A stretch of DNA of 64,000 bases from the NCBI RefSeq assembly GCF_001639145.1, contig NZ_LROY01000002.1, positions 714,501 through 778,500 of the forward strand. The letters are read 5' to 3'. Each line of letters starts with the position of its first letter. Positions within the stretch are counted from its first letter, which is position 1. The notes beneath the pieces were generated by a model. The model had not been told where the DNA came from. It ran no database searches and saw nothing but the letters and a program-made list of their open reading frames with translations. The position numbers were made by a program, and so were the translations under genes. Positions 29,088-38,684 of this stretch are shown here, piece after piece. Origin of the DNA: Microbulbifer sp. Q7 (GTDB lineage: Bacteria > Pseudomonadota > Gammaproteobacteria > Pseudomonadales > Cellvibrionaceae).

Positions 29088-29379
29088 ACTGCCTCTTTAT
29101 GGTGCCTGCGCGCATTAATCCGAAGCGAGTGCTCCGATCGTAGACTTCTGTGCTAGAAGGTAGGGTTGCCGCGGAATATGCATGTTCCATGACCATCTAC
29201 GTGCCCCTTGAATTAAACTAATTTTGCTACGCCGGAGAGGGCGGGCTTGTTATTCTGAGGCTTGCCCCCAAGTTAGGAACTGAACTGGCGCGCACGGGTA
29301 GCCGGCACAGGATGCACCCGATGACGAATAAGTCGCCAAACTGGTGGCCGAGAGCCGCTTGAAGGCCGAGAGGAGTTTT
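29088..29379. other. Intergenic region upstream of lon
   Basis: Roughly 290 bases without a gene. The only signal I can support is the sigma-32-like pair at 29246-29273; a lone CCCCTTGAA at 29204-29212 has no matching -10 element. Confidence 0.5.
29246..29273 (+). promoter_or_regulatory. Sigma-32-like promoter candidate of lon
   Basis: CTTGTT at 29246-29251, 13 bases, CCCCCAAGT at 29265-29273. The spacing equals that of the ibpA element. The -35 half matches only in part. Confidence 0.4.
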
Positions 29380-31785
29380 ATGGACCAGCCATCCGAGACC
29401 TTGAACGAATACCCCCTTTTGCCACTGCGTGACGTGGTGGTGTATCCCCATATGGTGATTCCGCTGTTCGTTGGGCGGGAGAAGTCTATAGATGCGCTGG
29501 AAGAGGCCATGCGCAGCGACAAGCAGGTACTTCTGGTGGCTCAGCGCCAGGCATCGGAAGATGACCCGGGTGCCGATGACGTCTATCGAGTGGGCACTGT
29601 CGCGAGCGTACTGCAGTTGCTCAAGCTCCCTGACGGCACCGTCAAGGTGCTAGTTGAAGGTGGGCATCGGGTGAAAGTCGAGGAGATTCAGGAGGGTGAC
29701 GGCCATTACCGCGCCAGTGTCTCTCCGCTCGAGTCCGAAGACCTCCCTGAGGCGGAAGCGGAGGCGCTGGTGCGCTCCGCCATGTCGCAATTTGAGCAGT
29801 ACGTGAGTGTCAGCAAGAAGGTGCCGAACGAGGTGATGACCTCTCTGTCTGGCATTGATGAGCCGGGTCGCCTGGCGGATACCATTGCCGCGCACATGTC
29901 CCTGGACCTTCCCCAGAAGCAGGAGTTGCTGGAGACAGTCAGCGTAAAGGAGCGGCTGGAGCATCTTCTTGGCCTGATGGATTCAGAAATCGACCTGATT
30001 CAGGTAGAGAAGCGGATCCGTGGCCGCGTTAAAAAGCAGATGGAAAAGAGCCAGCGCGAGTACTATCTGAATGAGCAGATGAAGGCCATTCAGAAAGAGC
30101 TGGGGGAAATCACCGAAGAACCCAACGAAATCGAAGAGCTTGAGCGGAAGATTGCCGATTCCGGTATGTCGGCCGAAGCGGAAAAGAAAACCCGCGCGGA
30201 ACTCGCCAAGCTGAAAATGATGTCGCCCATGTCTGCCGAGGCTTCGGTACTGCGCAGCTATATCGACTGGATGCTCAGTGTCCCGTGGAAGAAGACCAGC
30301 CGTGTGCGCCACGACCTGATCAAGGCTGAGGAGATTCTTAACAAGGATCACTACGGTCTGGAAGAGGTGAAAGAACGCATCCTCGAATACCTCGCCGTGC
30401 AGAAGCGTGTGAAAAAGGTCAAGGGTCCGATCCTCTGTCTGGTAGGGCCTCCCGGTGTGGGTAAAACCTCGCTGGGTGAATCGATTGCGCGTGCCACCAA
30501 TCGCAAGTATGTGCGCATGGCCCTTGGTGGTGTGCGCGATGAAGCTGAGATTCGGGGCCATCGCCGTACGTACATCGGTTCGTTACCTGGTAAGTTGGTG
30601 CAGAAAATTTCCAAGGTGGGGGTAAAAAACCCGCTGTTCCTGTTGGATGAAGTCGACAAGATGGGGATGGATCATCGCGGTGACCCTGCGTCGGCACTGC
30701 TGGAGGTTCTGGACCCCGAACAGAACAAGTCGTTCAATGATCACTACCTCGAAGTGGACTATGACTTGTCTGACGTGATGTTCGTATGTACGTCCAACTC
30801 AATGAATATCCCTGGGCCTCTGCTTGACCGGATGGAAGTCATCCGCATTCCCGGTTACACCGAGGATGAAAAGCTGAACATCGCGCAGCGTTACCTGATT
30901 CCGAAGCAGCGCAAGGCCGCCGGATTAAAACCGGAAGAGTTGGAGCTGGCGGATGACACCGTGCGTGATGTGGTTCGGTACTACACGCGCGAGGCGGGTG
31001 TTCGTGGTTTGGACCGCGAGATGGCAAAGATCTGCCGCAAAGTCGTCACCGAGCATGTGCGGAAGGCCACAACCAACAAGGTGGTGGTCAAGCCGGAACA
31101 GCTGGAAGAGCTACTGGGCGTGCGTAAGTTCGATTACGGCCGCGCCGAGGAAGAGAACAAGATTGGTCAGGTTACGGGCCTCGCCTGGACCGAAGTGGGT
31201 GGTGAGCTGCTGACAATTGAATCTTCTGCCGTGTCTGGCAAGGGTCGTGTGATCAAGACCGGCTCTCTTGGTGATGTGATGCAAGAGTCGATTCAGGCGG
31301 CGTTGACGGTGGTTCGCGCCCGGGCACAGGCGTTGGGTATCCCCCCGGACTTTCATGAAACCCGTGATATCCACATCCACGTGCCAGAAGGGGCTACGCC
31401 TAAAGATGGCCCTTCTGCGGGTATTGCCATGTGTACGGTTCTGGCGTCGGTGCTGACCAACATTCCGGTTCGCTCAGATGTCGCCATGACCGGGGAGATT
31501 ACCCTGCGGGGTGAGGTCCTGCGCATCGGTGGCCTGAAAGAGAAGCTGCTTGCAGCACACCGGGGTGGGATCAAGACTGTGCTGATTCCGGCGGACAACG
31601 AACGCGACCTGAAGGATATTCCCGATAATATTCAGCAGGACCTGGTGATCAAACCCGTGAAGTGGATCGACCAGGTTTTGGAGTACGCCCTGGAAAAGAT
31701 GCCCAGCCCGCTGAGTGATGAAGAGTATTCTGCACTGAAAAAGCAGGCGGAAGAGCGCTCCCAACGATCGATCCAGACCCACTGA
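29380..31785 (+). CDS. lon: ATP-dependent protease Lon
   Basis: An 801-residue AAA+ serine protease that degrades misfolded and regulatory proteins. Order: N-terminal substrate-binding domain ([13 protein letters not shown]), coiled coil, Walker [11 protein letters not shown], and C-terminal protease domain with catalytic dyad S679 ([10 protein letters not shown]) and K722 ([11 protein letters not shown]). The dyad falls on the same numbers as in E. coli Lon. An AGGAG four bases before ATG 29380 decides the start. Expected to be heat-induced. Confidence 0.97.
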   Translation: MDQPSETLNEYPLLPLRDVVVYPHMVIPLFVGREKSIDALEEAMRSDKQVLLVAQRQASEDDPGADDVYRVGTVASVLQLLKLPDGTVKVLVEGGHRVKVEEIQEGDGHYRASVSPLESEDLPEAEAEALVRSAMSQFEQYVSVSKKVPNEVMTSLSGIDEPGRLADTIAAHMSLDLPQKQELLETVSVKERLEHLLGLMDSEIDLIQVEKRIRGRVKKQMEKSQREYYLNEQMKAIQKELGEITEEPNEIEELERKIADSGMSAEAEKKTRAELAKLKMMSPMSAEASVLRSYIDWMLSVPWKKTSRVRHDLIKAEEILNKDHYGLEEVKERILEYLAVQKRVKKVKGPILCLVGPPGVGKTSLGESIARATNRKYVRMALGGVRDEAEIRGHRRTYIGSLPGKLVQKISKVGVKNPLFLLDEVDKMGMDHRGDPASALLEVLDPEQNKSFNDHYLEVDYDLSDVMFVCTSNSMNIPGPLLDRMEVIRIPGYTEDEKLNIAQRYLIPKQRKAAGLKPEELELADDTVRDVVRYYTREAGVRGLDREMAKICRKVVTEHVRKATTNKVVVKPEQLEELLGVRKFDYGRAEEENKIGQVTGLAWTEVGGELLTIESSAVSGKGRVIKTGSLGDVMQESIQAALTVVRARAQALGIPPDFHETRDIHIHVPEGATPKDGPSAGIAMCTVLASVLTNIPVRSDVAMTGEITLRGEVLRIGGLKEKLLAAHRGGIKTVLIPADNERDLKDIPDNIQQDLVIKPVKWIDQVLEYALEKMPSPLSDEEYSALKKQAEERSQRSIQTH

Positions 31786-32175
31786 GCTTTGGGTTGAAAT
31801 TACACCGCATTACACCGATCAGTCCGGGGAGAGTAATTCCCCGGGCTGCTTCACGGTGTTAAAAAAACCATTGAATAGACGACGCAAATTCGCGTAGAGT
31901 ACTCGGCCTGCGTGATCGCAGGTTAAAAAATGATCTCGACGGACACTGCCTGAACAAGAGTGATTCAAAAGTGTCCAACTCCCCGCAAAGCCGCATGGTT
32001 CCTTGACCCACCAACGGGCAGTTGGTATAAAACGGGGCTTGTTTCGCTGCGGGGAGCCGCGGGCGATCAAAGATTAATTGCAAAAAAAATGCACCTTTGC
32101 GCCTTGTAAAAACAGGGCAGCAACAGACCTTACATACACACCTAGAAACCTAGATAAAGAACAGAGGGATATAGC
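31786..32175. other. Intergenic region upstream of hupB
   Basis: This 390-base gap has no gene. Near its start a CCGGGGA/TCCCCGG stem (31826-31845) without a T tract may end lon transcripts weakly. Near its end is the strong hupB promoter listed separately, leaving a leader of about 135 bases. Confidence 0.5.
32003..32031 (+). promoter_or_regulatory. Sigma-70 promoter of hupB
   Basis: TTGACC at 32003-32008, an exact 17-base spacer and TATAAA at 32026-32031. One of the best sigma-70 matches in the window, as expected for an abundant nucleoid protein. Confidence 0.8.
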
Positions 32176-32448
32176 GTGAACAAGTCCGAACTGATTGAAG
32201 CCATTGCCGCATCTGCCGACATTCCGAAGGCAGCCGCTGGCCGTGCGCTGGACGCGATGGTAGACAGCATCACCGATGCACTGAAGAAAGGTGACCAGGT
32301 TGCCCTGGTTGGCTTTGGCACCTTCGCTGTCAAAGAGCGCGCTGCGCGTACCGGTCGCAACCCACGCACCGGCGACCCCATTGAAATTGCCGCCGCGAAA
32401 ATCCCTAACTTCAAAGCCGGTAAAGCTTTGAAAGACGCGGTAAATTAA
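32176..32448 (+). CDS. hupB: DNA-binding protein HU-beta
   Basis: A 90-residue histone-like nucleoid protein of standard length. It opens [11 protein letters not shown] and includes the [13 protein letters not shown] hinge and the DNA-bending arm [14 protein letters not shown], ending [11 protein letters not shown]. It starts with GTG behind GAGGGAT. It follows lon and precedes ppiD, the usual order. Confidence 0.97.
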   Translation: MNKSELIEAIAASADIPKAAAGRALDAMVDSITDALKKGDQVALVGFGTFAVKERAARTGRNPRTGDPIEIAAAKIPNFKAGKALKDAVN

Positions 32449-32477
32449 GAGGCTTTGTAACCTGCAATGCTTCAAAG

Positions 32478-32505
32478 AGGCGTATCAGTTGGATGCGCCT
32501 TTTTT
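32478..32505 (+). terminator. Rho-independent terminator of hupB
   Basis: AGGCGTATC and GGATGCGCCT pair imperfectly around a short loop and are followed by TTTTTT. Confidence 0.75.
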
Positions 32506-32649
32506 GTTTCTGAAAAGTCGAATTTTTTCTGGTTCAGCGGTTATCGACCGTATTCAGTGTGACGCTGGCAACGCAGTCGTTGTCGCACTGCAACAACAAT
32601 AAGCAATGATCCAGATTTGTATTGATAGAGTTAAATTTCGGAGCTGAAT

Positions 32650-34542
32650 ATGCTTCAGTCCATGCGCGACAACCTGAAAGGAACAGCTGCGATTATCGTC
32701 GCTGCGTTCTTTGGATTTATCATGGTGATCGGTGGAATTGATTTCTTCACCGGTGCCAGTGGCGGTTCTGCCGACCAGGTAGCCGACGTCAACGGCGAAA
32801 AAATTTCGAATCTAGATCTGCAGCGAGCGATTCAAAATCGCCGCAGTATGATTGAAAGCCAGTATGGTGAAAACGTGCCGGCAGATCTGCTGACGGATGA
32901 GCAGCTTCGTGGCCCTGTATTGCAGCAGCTGGTGAACAGTTCGGTGATGCGGCAAGCCGCGATGGACCGGGGCATGGTCATGAGCCCGACTTCTGTAGAC
33001 CGGGAAATCGTGCAAATGCCGGGGTTCCAGGTCAATGGGCAGTTCGATCAGCAGATGTACCTTAATGGCCTGCGCCGCATGGGATACAGCCCGGCTGGAT
33101 TCCGCCAGCTGCTGGAGCAGGAAATGGTCATGCAGCAGTACATTGGCAGCGTGGCGGATAGTGCTTTTGCCACCCGTGCAGAGGCAGAGGAAGTCGTGTC
33201 TGTGTCGATGGAAGAGCGTGACTTTGACTATCTGACGCTTTCGGCGGCTCCGCTGCTGGGTGATATTCAGCTTTCTGATGCTGAGGTTCAGACCTATTAC
33301 GATGAAAACCAGCAGGACTTCCAGCGTCCGGAGCAGGTTGCCATTGAATATATCGAACTGACGCCCGAGCAGTTTGCGGCGAATATCGATGTCGCTGAAG
33401 AGGATCTGCGTGCGCAATACGAGCAGGAAGTGAAAAACTTCCAGGCAAATATCCGGCGCCATGCTGCTCATATCCTGATTGAGGGTGATGACGAAGCAGC
33501 CCAGGAAAAAGTGGGCCAGGTTCAGGAGAAGCTTTCCGGTGGTGCTGATTTTGCCGCGCTTGCCAAAGAATACTCCGATGACTTTGTATCCCGCGATGAG
33601 GGTGGCGATGTTGGCTTCACCAGTGGTGATGTGTTCCCGGAAGCGTTCGAAGATGCATTGGCCAACCTCGAAGTTGGTGAAGTGTCCGGTGCGGTGAAAA
33701 CGGAAGCGGGTACGCACTTTATCAAGCTGATTGAAGTAGCGGATGCTGAGCCTCCGAGCTTTGAAGAGCGCAAGGCCGCGATCGCTGCCCGCTTGCGCAA
33801 TGCCGAGGCAGAACGTGAGTTTGTCGGGGCAATCAGTCGCCTGGGTGATCTCGCCTATAACGCAGAATCACTGGCTGGCCCTGCAGAAGAGCTGGGCGTC
33901 CGCGTGCAGAAGTCGCCACTGTTTTCCCGTCAGGGCGGTGCTGGCATCACTGCCGAGGGCAAAGTGATCGAGGCTGCGTTTTCTCCGGAAGTGAAGGAAG
34001 ATGGCAATACCTCGGACGTGCTTGATCTGTCTGAAAACCACTCTGTGGTTTTGAAGGTGGTGGACCACAAGCCGGCGGGTGTGAAGCCGCTGGAGGAAGT
34101 CAAGGAGCAGATCGTAGAGCGCTTGAAGCGCGTCAAGGCCAGTGAGCAGCTGGCGAGCAAGGCGGCTTCGCTCAAGGAGCAGGCGCAATCCGGCGAGCCG
34201 CTGCAAGACCTCGCCAGTGCAGAGGGCCTCACTCTGGAAACCAGTGATAAAACCCGTCGGGGTGGGTTTGGTGTGCGTGGAGAGGTGGTGAACCATGTCT
34301 TTGGTATGGATGCCCCCAAGCCCGGCGCGAAAAACCTGCAGCAATTCGTTCTCAATACCGGCGATGTGGTCGTGGTGCAGCTCCGGGATGTACGTGCCGG
34401 CGACCTTTCTCGTCAGAGCAAGGAGCAGCGTGAGGCGCTGATGGAGCAGTTGGCTTCCATGCAAGGCGCCGCTGAGCTGGCCGCCGTGCAGCGCTACCTG
34501 TCGAGTAAGGCGGATATCGAGCTGTCTTCGGTGGCAGACTGA
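32650..34542 (+). CDS. ppiD: Periplasmic folding chaperone PpiD (SurA-N and parvulin domains)
   Basis: A 630-residue inner-membrane-anchored chaperone. One transmembrane helix (residues ~12-33, TAAIIVAAFFGFIMVIGGI) is followed by a SurA-N-like domain, a parvulin/PpiC domain (~residues 265-370, RRHAAHILI to AGTHFIKLIEV) and a long C-terminal region. PpiD works with the Sec translocon and assists secreted proteins. A GGAG precedes the start. It is followed by a strong, probably bidirectional, terminator. Confidence 0.95.
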   Translation: MLQSMRDNLKGTAAIIVAAFFGFIMVIGGIDFFTGASGGSADQVADVNGEKISNLDLQRAIQNRRSMIESQYGENVPADLLTDEQLRGPVLQQLVNSSVMRQAAMDRGMVMSPTSVDREIVQMPGFQVNGQFDQQMYLNGLRRMGYSPAGFRQLLEQEMVMQQYIGSVADSAFATRAEAEEVVSVSMEERDFDYLTLSAAPLLGDIQLSDAEVQTYYDENQQDFQRPEQVAIEYIELTPEQFAANIDVAEEDLRAQYEQEVKNFQANIRRHAAHILIEGDDEAAQEKVGQVQEKLSGGADFAALAKEYSDDFVSRDEGGDVGFTSGDVFPEAFEDALANLEVGEVSGAVKTEAGTHFIKLIEVADAEPPSFEERKAAIAARLRNAEAEREFVGAISRLGDLAYNAESLAGPAEELGVRVQKSPLFSRQGGAGITAEGKVIEAAFSPEVKEDGNTSDVLDLSENHSVVLKVVDHKPAGVKPLEEVKEQIVERLKRVKASEQLASKAASLKEQAQSGEPLQDLASAEGLTLETSDKTRRGGFGVRGEVVNHVFGMDAPKPGAKNLQQFVLNTGDVVVVQLRDVRAGDLSRQSKEQREALMEQLASMQGAAELAAVQRYLSSKADIELSSVAD

Positions 34543-34568
34543 TCGTTCCCTCTAGGGTAACAGAAATA

Positions 34569-34597
34569 AAAAAACCGGCGTTTTCGCCGGTTTTTTT
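34569..34597. terminator. Bidirectional terminator between ppiD and mltD
   Basis: AAAAAAACCGGCG, a TTTT loop, CGCCGGTTTTTTT: A and T tracts on both sides, between convergent ppiD and mltD. Confidence 0.92.
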
Positions 34598-34633
34598 ATG
34601 CCTTTCGTTTATGCCTTTCGTTTATGACTTTCG
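34595..34633. repeat. 13-base tandem repeat, three copies
   Basis: TTTATGCCTTTCG occurs at 34595-34607 and 34608-34620, then TTTATGACTTTCG (one change) at 34621-34633. Non-coding, between the ppiD terminator and the mltD stop. Confidence 0.85.
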
Positions 34634-34675
34634 AGAGACGCTGGAGTCGCTACGTTCGCGAGTAGCCTGCTGCGC

Positions 34676-36247
34676 TTAGCCGTTCGATGCGCTATCCACA
34701 AACAGAGTGAGTCGCTGTCCAGGCTGGAGGTAGCTGTTCTTGCTGATTTTGTTCCAACGGACAATGTCGCTGATGTCGATACTGAACTTTCTGGCAATAC
34801 GGTAGAGCGAATCACCATTGCGCACCCGGTAAGAGACCTTTCGGGTTGTGCGGCTGGTGTCGTTGCTGGTTTTGGCCTTGGTGTAAGCCACCAGCTTCTG
34901 ACCGGGGCGGAGAGTGTCTCCCGGAGCCATGCTGTTCCAGCTGGCAAGCTGCCGCACTTTCACGTTTAGCGAGCGAGCGATGCCCCAGAGAGTATCGCCG
35001 GGGCGAACGGTATAGCTGGATTTGTCACCGTTTCCGGAAGACTGCTTGCGTTGTACACGCTGGTCGATGGAGTAGGCGTATTGAGCGCTCGGTCCGGAAG
35101 CACTGGGGATCAGTAGCGTCTGGCCGGCACGTATACGGCTGCCGCGCAGCTTATTGGTTTGCTGGATCGCGGATACCGTGGTTTCGTAGCGGCGGGCAAT
35201 CACGGAGAGCGAATCGCCTCGGGCTACCTGATAGCGCTGCCAGCTGACTCGTTGCTCGGGAGGCAGCTTTTCCAGCTCGGCGATAAAGCGTGCGCTTTTA
35301 TCCTGTGGTATCAGCAGGCGATGGCTGCCGTTGGGGTCGGTGGCCCACCGGTTATAGCCGGGGTTAAGCAGGTAAAGTTCTTCAATCTCTACGTCCGCCA
35401 GTTCTGCGGCCTGGGCGAGATCAATCTGGCTGCCCACATTCACTGCGGTGTAGTAGGGGGTGTTGCCCACATCATGCAGTGGCACGCGGTAGTGATCGGA
35501 GCGTGCAACCACCTCTGCCAGGGCAAGAAGCTGGGGTACATAGCGCTGGGTTTCGCGGGGCAGCTTCAGGTCCCAAAAACTGGTGCCCTTGCCCTTGCGG
35601 CGGTTGCGCTCCATGGCGCGGCGCACGGTTCCTTCCCCGGCATTGTAGGCGGCCAGCACCAGTAGCCAGTCCCCGTCAAATTTGGCGGACAGGTAGTTGA
35701 AGTACTCACTGGCTGCGCGGGTGGACTCGACTACGTCGCGGCGACCGTCGTACCACCAGTTCTGGTGCAGGCCGAAAGACCGCCCAGTAGCGGGGATGAA
35801 TTGCCACATTCCAGAAGCCTGGGCGTGGGAATACGCGAACGGATCGTAGGCACTTTCCACGATCGGCAGCAGGGCAAATTCCATGGGGACATTGGACTGC
35901 TCAAGCTGCTCCGCCACGTGGAAGATGTAGCGTCGGGAACGCTCGGTTACGCGCGCCATGTAGCCCTGATTGGACGAGAAGTAGTTGACGTAGTCCTTTA
36001 CTTTGGCGCGATCGAGCTCCCGGTCGAGGGAAAACCCTTGTCGCAGTCGCTGCCAGATGTCGTTCGGGGGAAGCGCGGGCTCAGCGGCATCCATGATGTT
36101 CTGGCTGATGGCTTCGAAGCTATCGGCATTGGCGTCGATTCCGGGCGCAACCTCTGAGCTGGTTGCGGACTGTGGCGCACGCTCTATTTGCGCGCAGGCC
36201 CCCACGGCTGCTGCGAGTATCGCAACAGCAAATTTCTTATAAACCAT
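34676..36247 (-). CDS. mltD: Membrane-bound lytic murein transglycosylase D with three LysM repeats
   Basis: A 523-residue lipoprotein that cleaves peptidoglycan to 1,6-anhydromuropeptides. The lipobox VGAC puts the lipidated Cys at residue 18. The SLT domain has catalytic E131 (LLPIVESAYDP) with SGMWQFIPATG and AAYNAGEGTV. Three LysM domains follow in the C-terminal half: YQVARGDSLSVIARRY, YTVRPGDTLWGIARSL and YRVRNGDSLYRIARKF. It is followed by gloB on the same strand upstream, the Pseudomonas order (PA1812-PA1813). Confidence 0.94.
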   Translation of the reverse strand: MVYKKFAVAILAAAVGACAQIERAPQSATSSEVAPGIDANADSFEAISQNIMDAAEPALPPNDIWQRLRQGFSLDRELDRAKVKDYVNYFSSNQGYMARVTERSRRYIFHVAEQLEQSNVPMEFALLPIVESAYDPFAYSHAQASGMWQFIPATGRSFGLHQNWWYDGRRDVVESTRAASEYFNYLSAKFDGDWLLVLAAYNAGEGTVRRAMERNRRKGKGTSFWDLKLPRETQRYVPQLLALAEVVARSDHYRVPLHDVGNTPYYTAVNVGSQIDLAQAAELADVEIEELYLLNPGYNRWATDPNGSHRLLIPQDKSARFIAELEKLPPEQRVSWQRYQVARGDSLSVIARRYETTVSAIQQTNKLRGSRIRAGQTLLIPSASGPSAQYAYSIDQRVQRKQSSGNGDKSSYTVRPGDTLWGIARSLNVKVRQLASWNSMAPGDTLRPGQKLVAYTKAKTSNDTSRTTRKVSYRVRNGDSLYRIARKFSIDISDIVRWNKISKNSYLQPGQRLTLFVDSASNG

Positions 36248-36461
36248 TCTGGTATCCGCAGTCTGTCGTTATCTGTTGGCTCTTGTTATCTGGCTACGCA
36301 GGTTCCGCTCACCCACTGTGCTGACTACTACTTTGTCACTGTTGCGGCGAGGCACTGGCTCGAGGGGCCTGTCGTCACCGTAATCGAGTAAAACGTATGA
36401 GCTTTGATTTGTAATTGTCTGATTCTAAAGATGGAGGTTGGTTCCGGTCAATGCAAATTGG

Positions 36462-37220
36462 TCAAAAAGTGTCCTTCCAGCGGCGTAAACTGGCGAATAT
36501 TTCTACAGGAGTTTTTAGGGTGTCGCCTGCATGCGCGGCAGCCTTTGCACGAATTTCAGGAAACCCGGTGCGCAGGAAGGGGTTGGTCCGCAACTCGGTT
36601 CCGATGGTGGAGGGGAGGGTTGGACGATTTTGTGCGCGGGCAGCGCGTGCCGCGGCCGTGCGTTCCTGGATATCCGGGTTTTCGGGCTCCGCGGCGGCGG
36701 CAAATGCAAGGTTGGCGAGTGTGTACTCGTGTGCACAGTAAACTTTGGTTGCCTCGGGAAGGGCCGCCAGGCGAGACAGTGAGTGGTGCATCTGTTGCGG
36801 GGTGCCCTCAAACAGGCGTCCGCAGCCGGCCGCGAACAGTGTGTCGCCACAAAACAGGTGGGTAGTGCCGTCTTCATTGAGCACTACGGCGATATGATCG
36901 AGGGTGTGCCCGGGGACAGCAAGTACCTCGCAGTCATATCCGAACAGGGAAAAGCGGTCGCCGTCCTGGAGGGGGCGGGTGACGCCCTGGATCGACGCGG
37001 GGCCGAAGACCTCGCAGTCATATTTTTCCTTGAGTGCCTGCACCCCACCGGTGTGGTCGAGGTGGTGGTGGGTGAGCAGGATACCCTGCAACTTCTGCCC
37101 ATCCAATGAGCGTATCACCGGGGCGGCATCTCCGGGGTCTACCACCCAATGTTCGCGATCTTGATGCAAATGCCAGATATAGTTGTCGTTAAATGCCGGA
37201 ATCGGGCGGATTGTGATCAT
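36462..37220 (-). CDS. gloB: Hydroxyacylglutathione hydrolase (glyoxalase II)
   Basis: A 252-residue metallo-beta-lactamase-fold enzyme that hydrolyses S-lactoylglutathione in methylglyoxal detoxification. The metal motif THHHLDHTGG is at residues 50-59, with VPGHTLDHIA and FCGDTLFAAGCGRLFEG further on. The C-terminal HAGDF-type domain carries the glutathione-binding residues (NPFLRTG). It is divergent from the methyltransferase and rnhA genes. Confidence 0.95.
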   Translation of the reverse strand: MITIRPIPAFNDNYIWHLHQDREHWVVDPGDAAPVIRSLDGQKLQGILLTHHHLDHTGGVQALKEKYDCEVFGPASIQGVTRPLQDGDRFSLFGYDCEVLAVPGHTLDHIAVVLNEDGTTHLFCGDTLFAAGCGRLFEGTPQQMHHSLSRLAALPEATKVYCAHEYTLANLAFAAAAEPENPDIQERTAAARAARAQNRPTLPSTIGTELRTNPFLRTGFPEIRAKAAAHAGDTLKTPVEIFASLRRWKDTF

Positions 37221-37370
37221 CGGTGCTCCCCGCTAACCTAACGTAGTCTGGAACCTGTTATTGTTTGGGCAACCTTAACACAGGCCGGGTCCCATCACGG
37301 TTGTGGTGGCTGTATTGACATGCTGGCACAGGCAATGCCAGTTTACCTTATCGAGGATCAGGAGCTGCAG

Positions 37371-38186
37371 ATGAGCAGAGAAACGGGTCGCAAACCCCTG
37401 TTCGATCGCGGTACGGATCAGGTTGTCTCACTGGCGCAATCCTGTGTCAGCTTGGGAGACTGGTTTGAGAGCTCGCTGGGTCGGGAGATCCTGACCCAGC
37501 AGCTCGCGCTCGCCCAGCCCCTAGTGGAGGGGCTGTTCGGGTATCACCTGATGCAGGCGAGTGTGGCGCGCAAGGTGGACTTCGCGGCCTGTAGCCGGAT
37601 CAACCATCGGTTTCGCCTGAGCCCCTGCGTCGATGGCGGCGGTGGCGCAGTGGTGGACTTTGAGCAGTTACCTCTGCCGTCCGAGTCTATTGATGTGGCG
37701 GTGCTCCACCACCTGCTCGATTTTTCTCCGCGCCCCCACCAGGTATTGAGGGAGGCAGCGCGGGTATTGATTCCGGGCGGGCACATGGTCGTGATCGGCT
37801 TTAATCCTTTTTCCCTGCTGGGATTGTCGCGCGTATTCCGCTCTGCCAGTGCGTATCAGCTGGGGAACCAGCTGCGCGCCGCGCGAATCGCGGACTGGAT
37901 GCACCTGTTGGACCTGCATGCGGCGCCCGCGGAGCGGGGGTTCTTCCGCTTGCCGCTCCAGCATGCCGACCTGCTGGCAAAGACCGCCTGGATGGAGCGT
38001 ATGGGCAACCGCTGGCACTTGCCCTGTGGGGGGTTTTACATCATAGTCGCGCGCAAAGAAGTGGCCCGGATGCGCACGATCAAGCTCAATTGGCACGGCG
38101 AAAAGAAACCCGCATTGAGCGCGGTTCCCAGCAGTCCGCGGGTCGCTGCCAAGCACCGCCACATCATCCGCCACAAGAAGCCGTAA
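37371..38186 (+). CDS. SAM-dependent methyltransferase (gloB-rnhA linked)
   Basis: A 271-residue class I methyltransferase-like protein. Motifs visible are VDFEQLPLPSESIDVAVLHH, LDFSPRPHQVLREAARVLIPGGHMVVIGFNP and a basic C-terminal tail. The first SAM-binding glycine motif is degenerate. It is preceded by AGGAG six bases before the ATG at 37371, which I prefer over the ATG at 37320. Position between gloB and rnhA matches P. aeruginosa PA1814. Substrate unknown. Confidence 0.82.
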   Translation: MSRETGRKPLFDRGTDQVVSLAQSCVSLGDWFESSLGREILTQQLALAQPLVEGLFGYHLMQASVARKVDFAACSRINHRFRLSPCVDGGGGAVVDFEQLPLPSESIDVAVLHHLLDFSPRPHQVLREAARVLIPGGHMVVIGFNPFSLLGLSRVFRSASAYQLGNQLRAARIADWMHLLDLHAAPAERGFFRLPLQHADLLAKTAWMERMGNRWHLPCGGFYIIVARKEVARMRTIKLNWHGEKKPALSAVPSSPRVAAKHRHIIRHKKP

Positions 38187-38239
38187 ACTGCGGGTCCGCC
38201 CTTTGGGCCCGGTGAATCCTGTTCGAATGACAAGAGTCT

Positions 38240-38680
38240 GTGTTGAAACAAGTTACCATTTATACCGACGGCGCCTGCCGGGGTAATCCAGGCCCGGGAG
38301 GCTGGGGGGCATTGCTGAAGAGTGGCGATGCAGAAAAAGAACTCTGTGGTGGCGAATCCTTGACGACGAATAATCGTATGGAGCTGATGGCTGCGATCCA
38401 GGCGCTCGACGCGCTCAATCAGCGCTGCCAGGTGGACCTCCATACGGACTCGCAATATGTGCGCCAGGGCATTACCGGCTGGATTCACAACTGGAAGCGA
38501 AACGGCTGGAAAACCGCAAACAAGAAACCGGTTAAAAATGCTGATCTGTGGCAGGCTCTGGATGAGGCCATTGCCCATCACGACGTGCAGTGGCATTGGG
38601 TAAAAGGCCATTCCGGTAATCCCGGGAATGAGCGGGCGGATGCGTTGGCAAACCGCGGCATCGATGAGCTTGGGGGGTGA
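38240..38680 (+). CDS. rnhA: Ribonuclease HI
   Basis: A 146-residue RNase H1 that removes RNA from RNA-DNA hybrids. The active-site residues D10, E48, D70, H124 and D134 all fall on the E. coli numbering ([36 protein letters not shown]). Start is GTG 38240 or the adjacent TTG. dnaQ follows within 5 bases of the stop, whereas in E. coli the two genes are divergent; the same-strand order is shared with Pseudomonas. Confidence 0.96.
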   Translation: MLKQVTIYTDGACRGNPGPGGWGALLKSGDAEKELCGGESLTTNNRMELMAAIQALDALNQRCQVDLHTDSQYVRQGITGWIHNWKRNGWKTANKKPVKNADLWQALDEAIAHHDVQWHWVKGHSGNPGNERADALANRGIDELGG

Positions 38681-38684
38681 TACC

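Noticed and set aside
29204..29226. CCCCTTGAA as a second sigma-32 element for lon
   Set aside because: No CCCCAT-like -10 element at the right distance.
32812..33717. 301-residue open frame antisense to ppiD
   Set aside because: Shadow of ppiD without a start signal or family resemblance.
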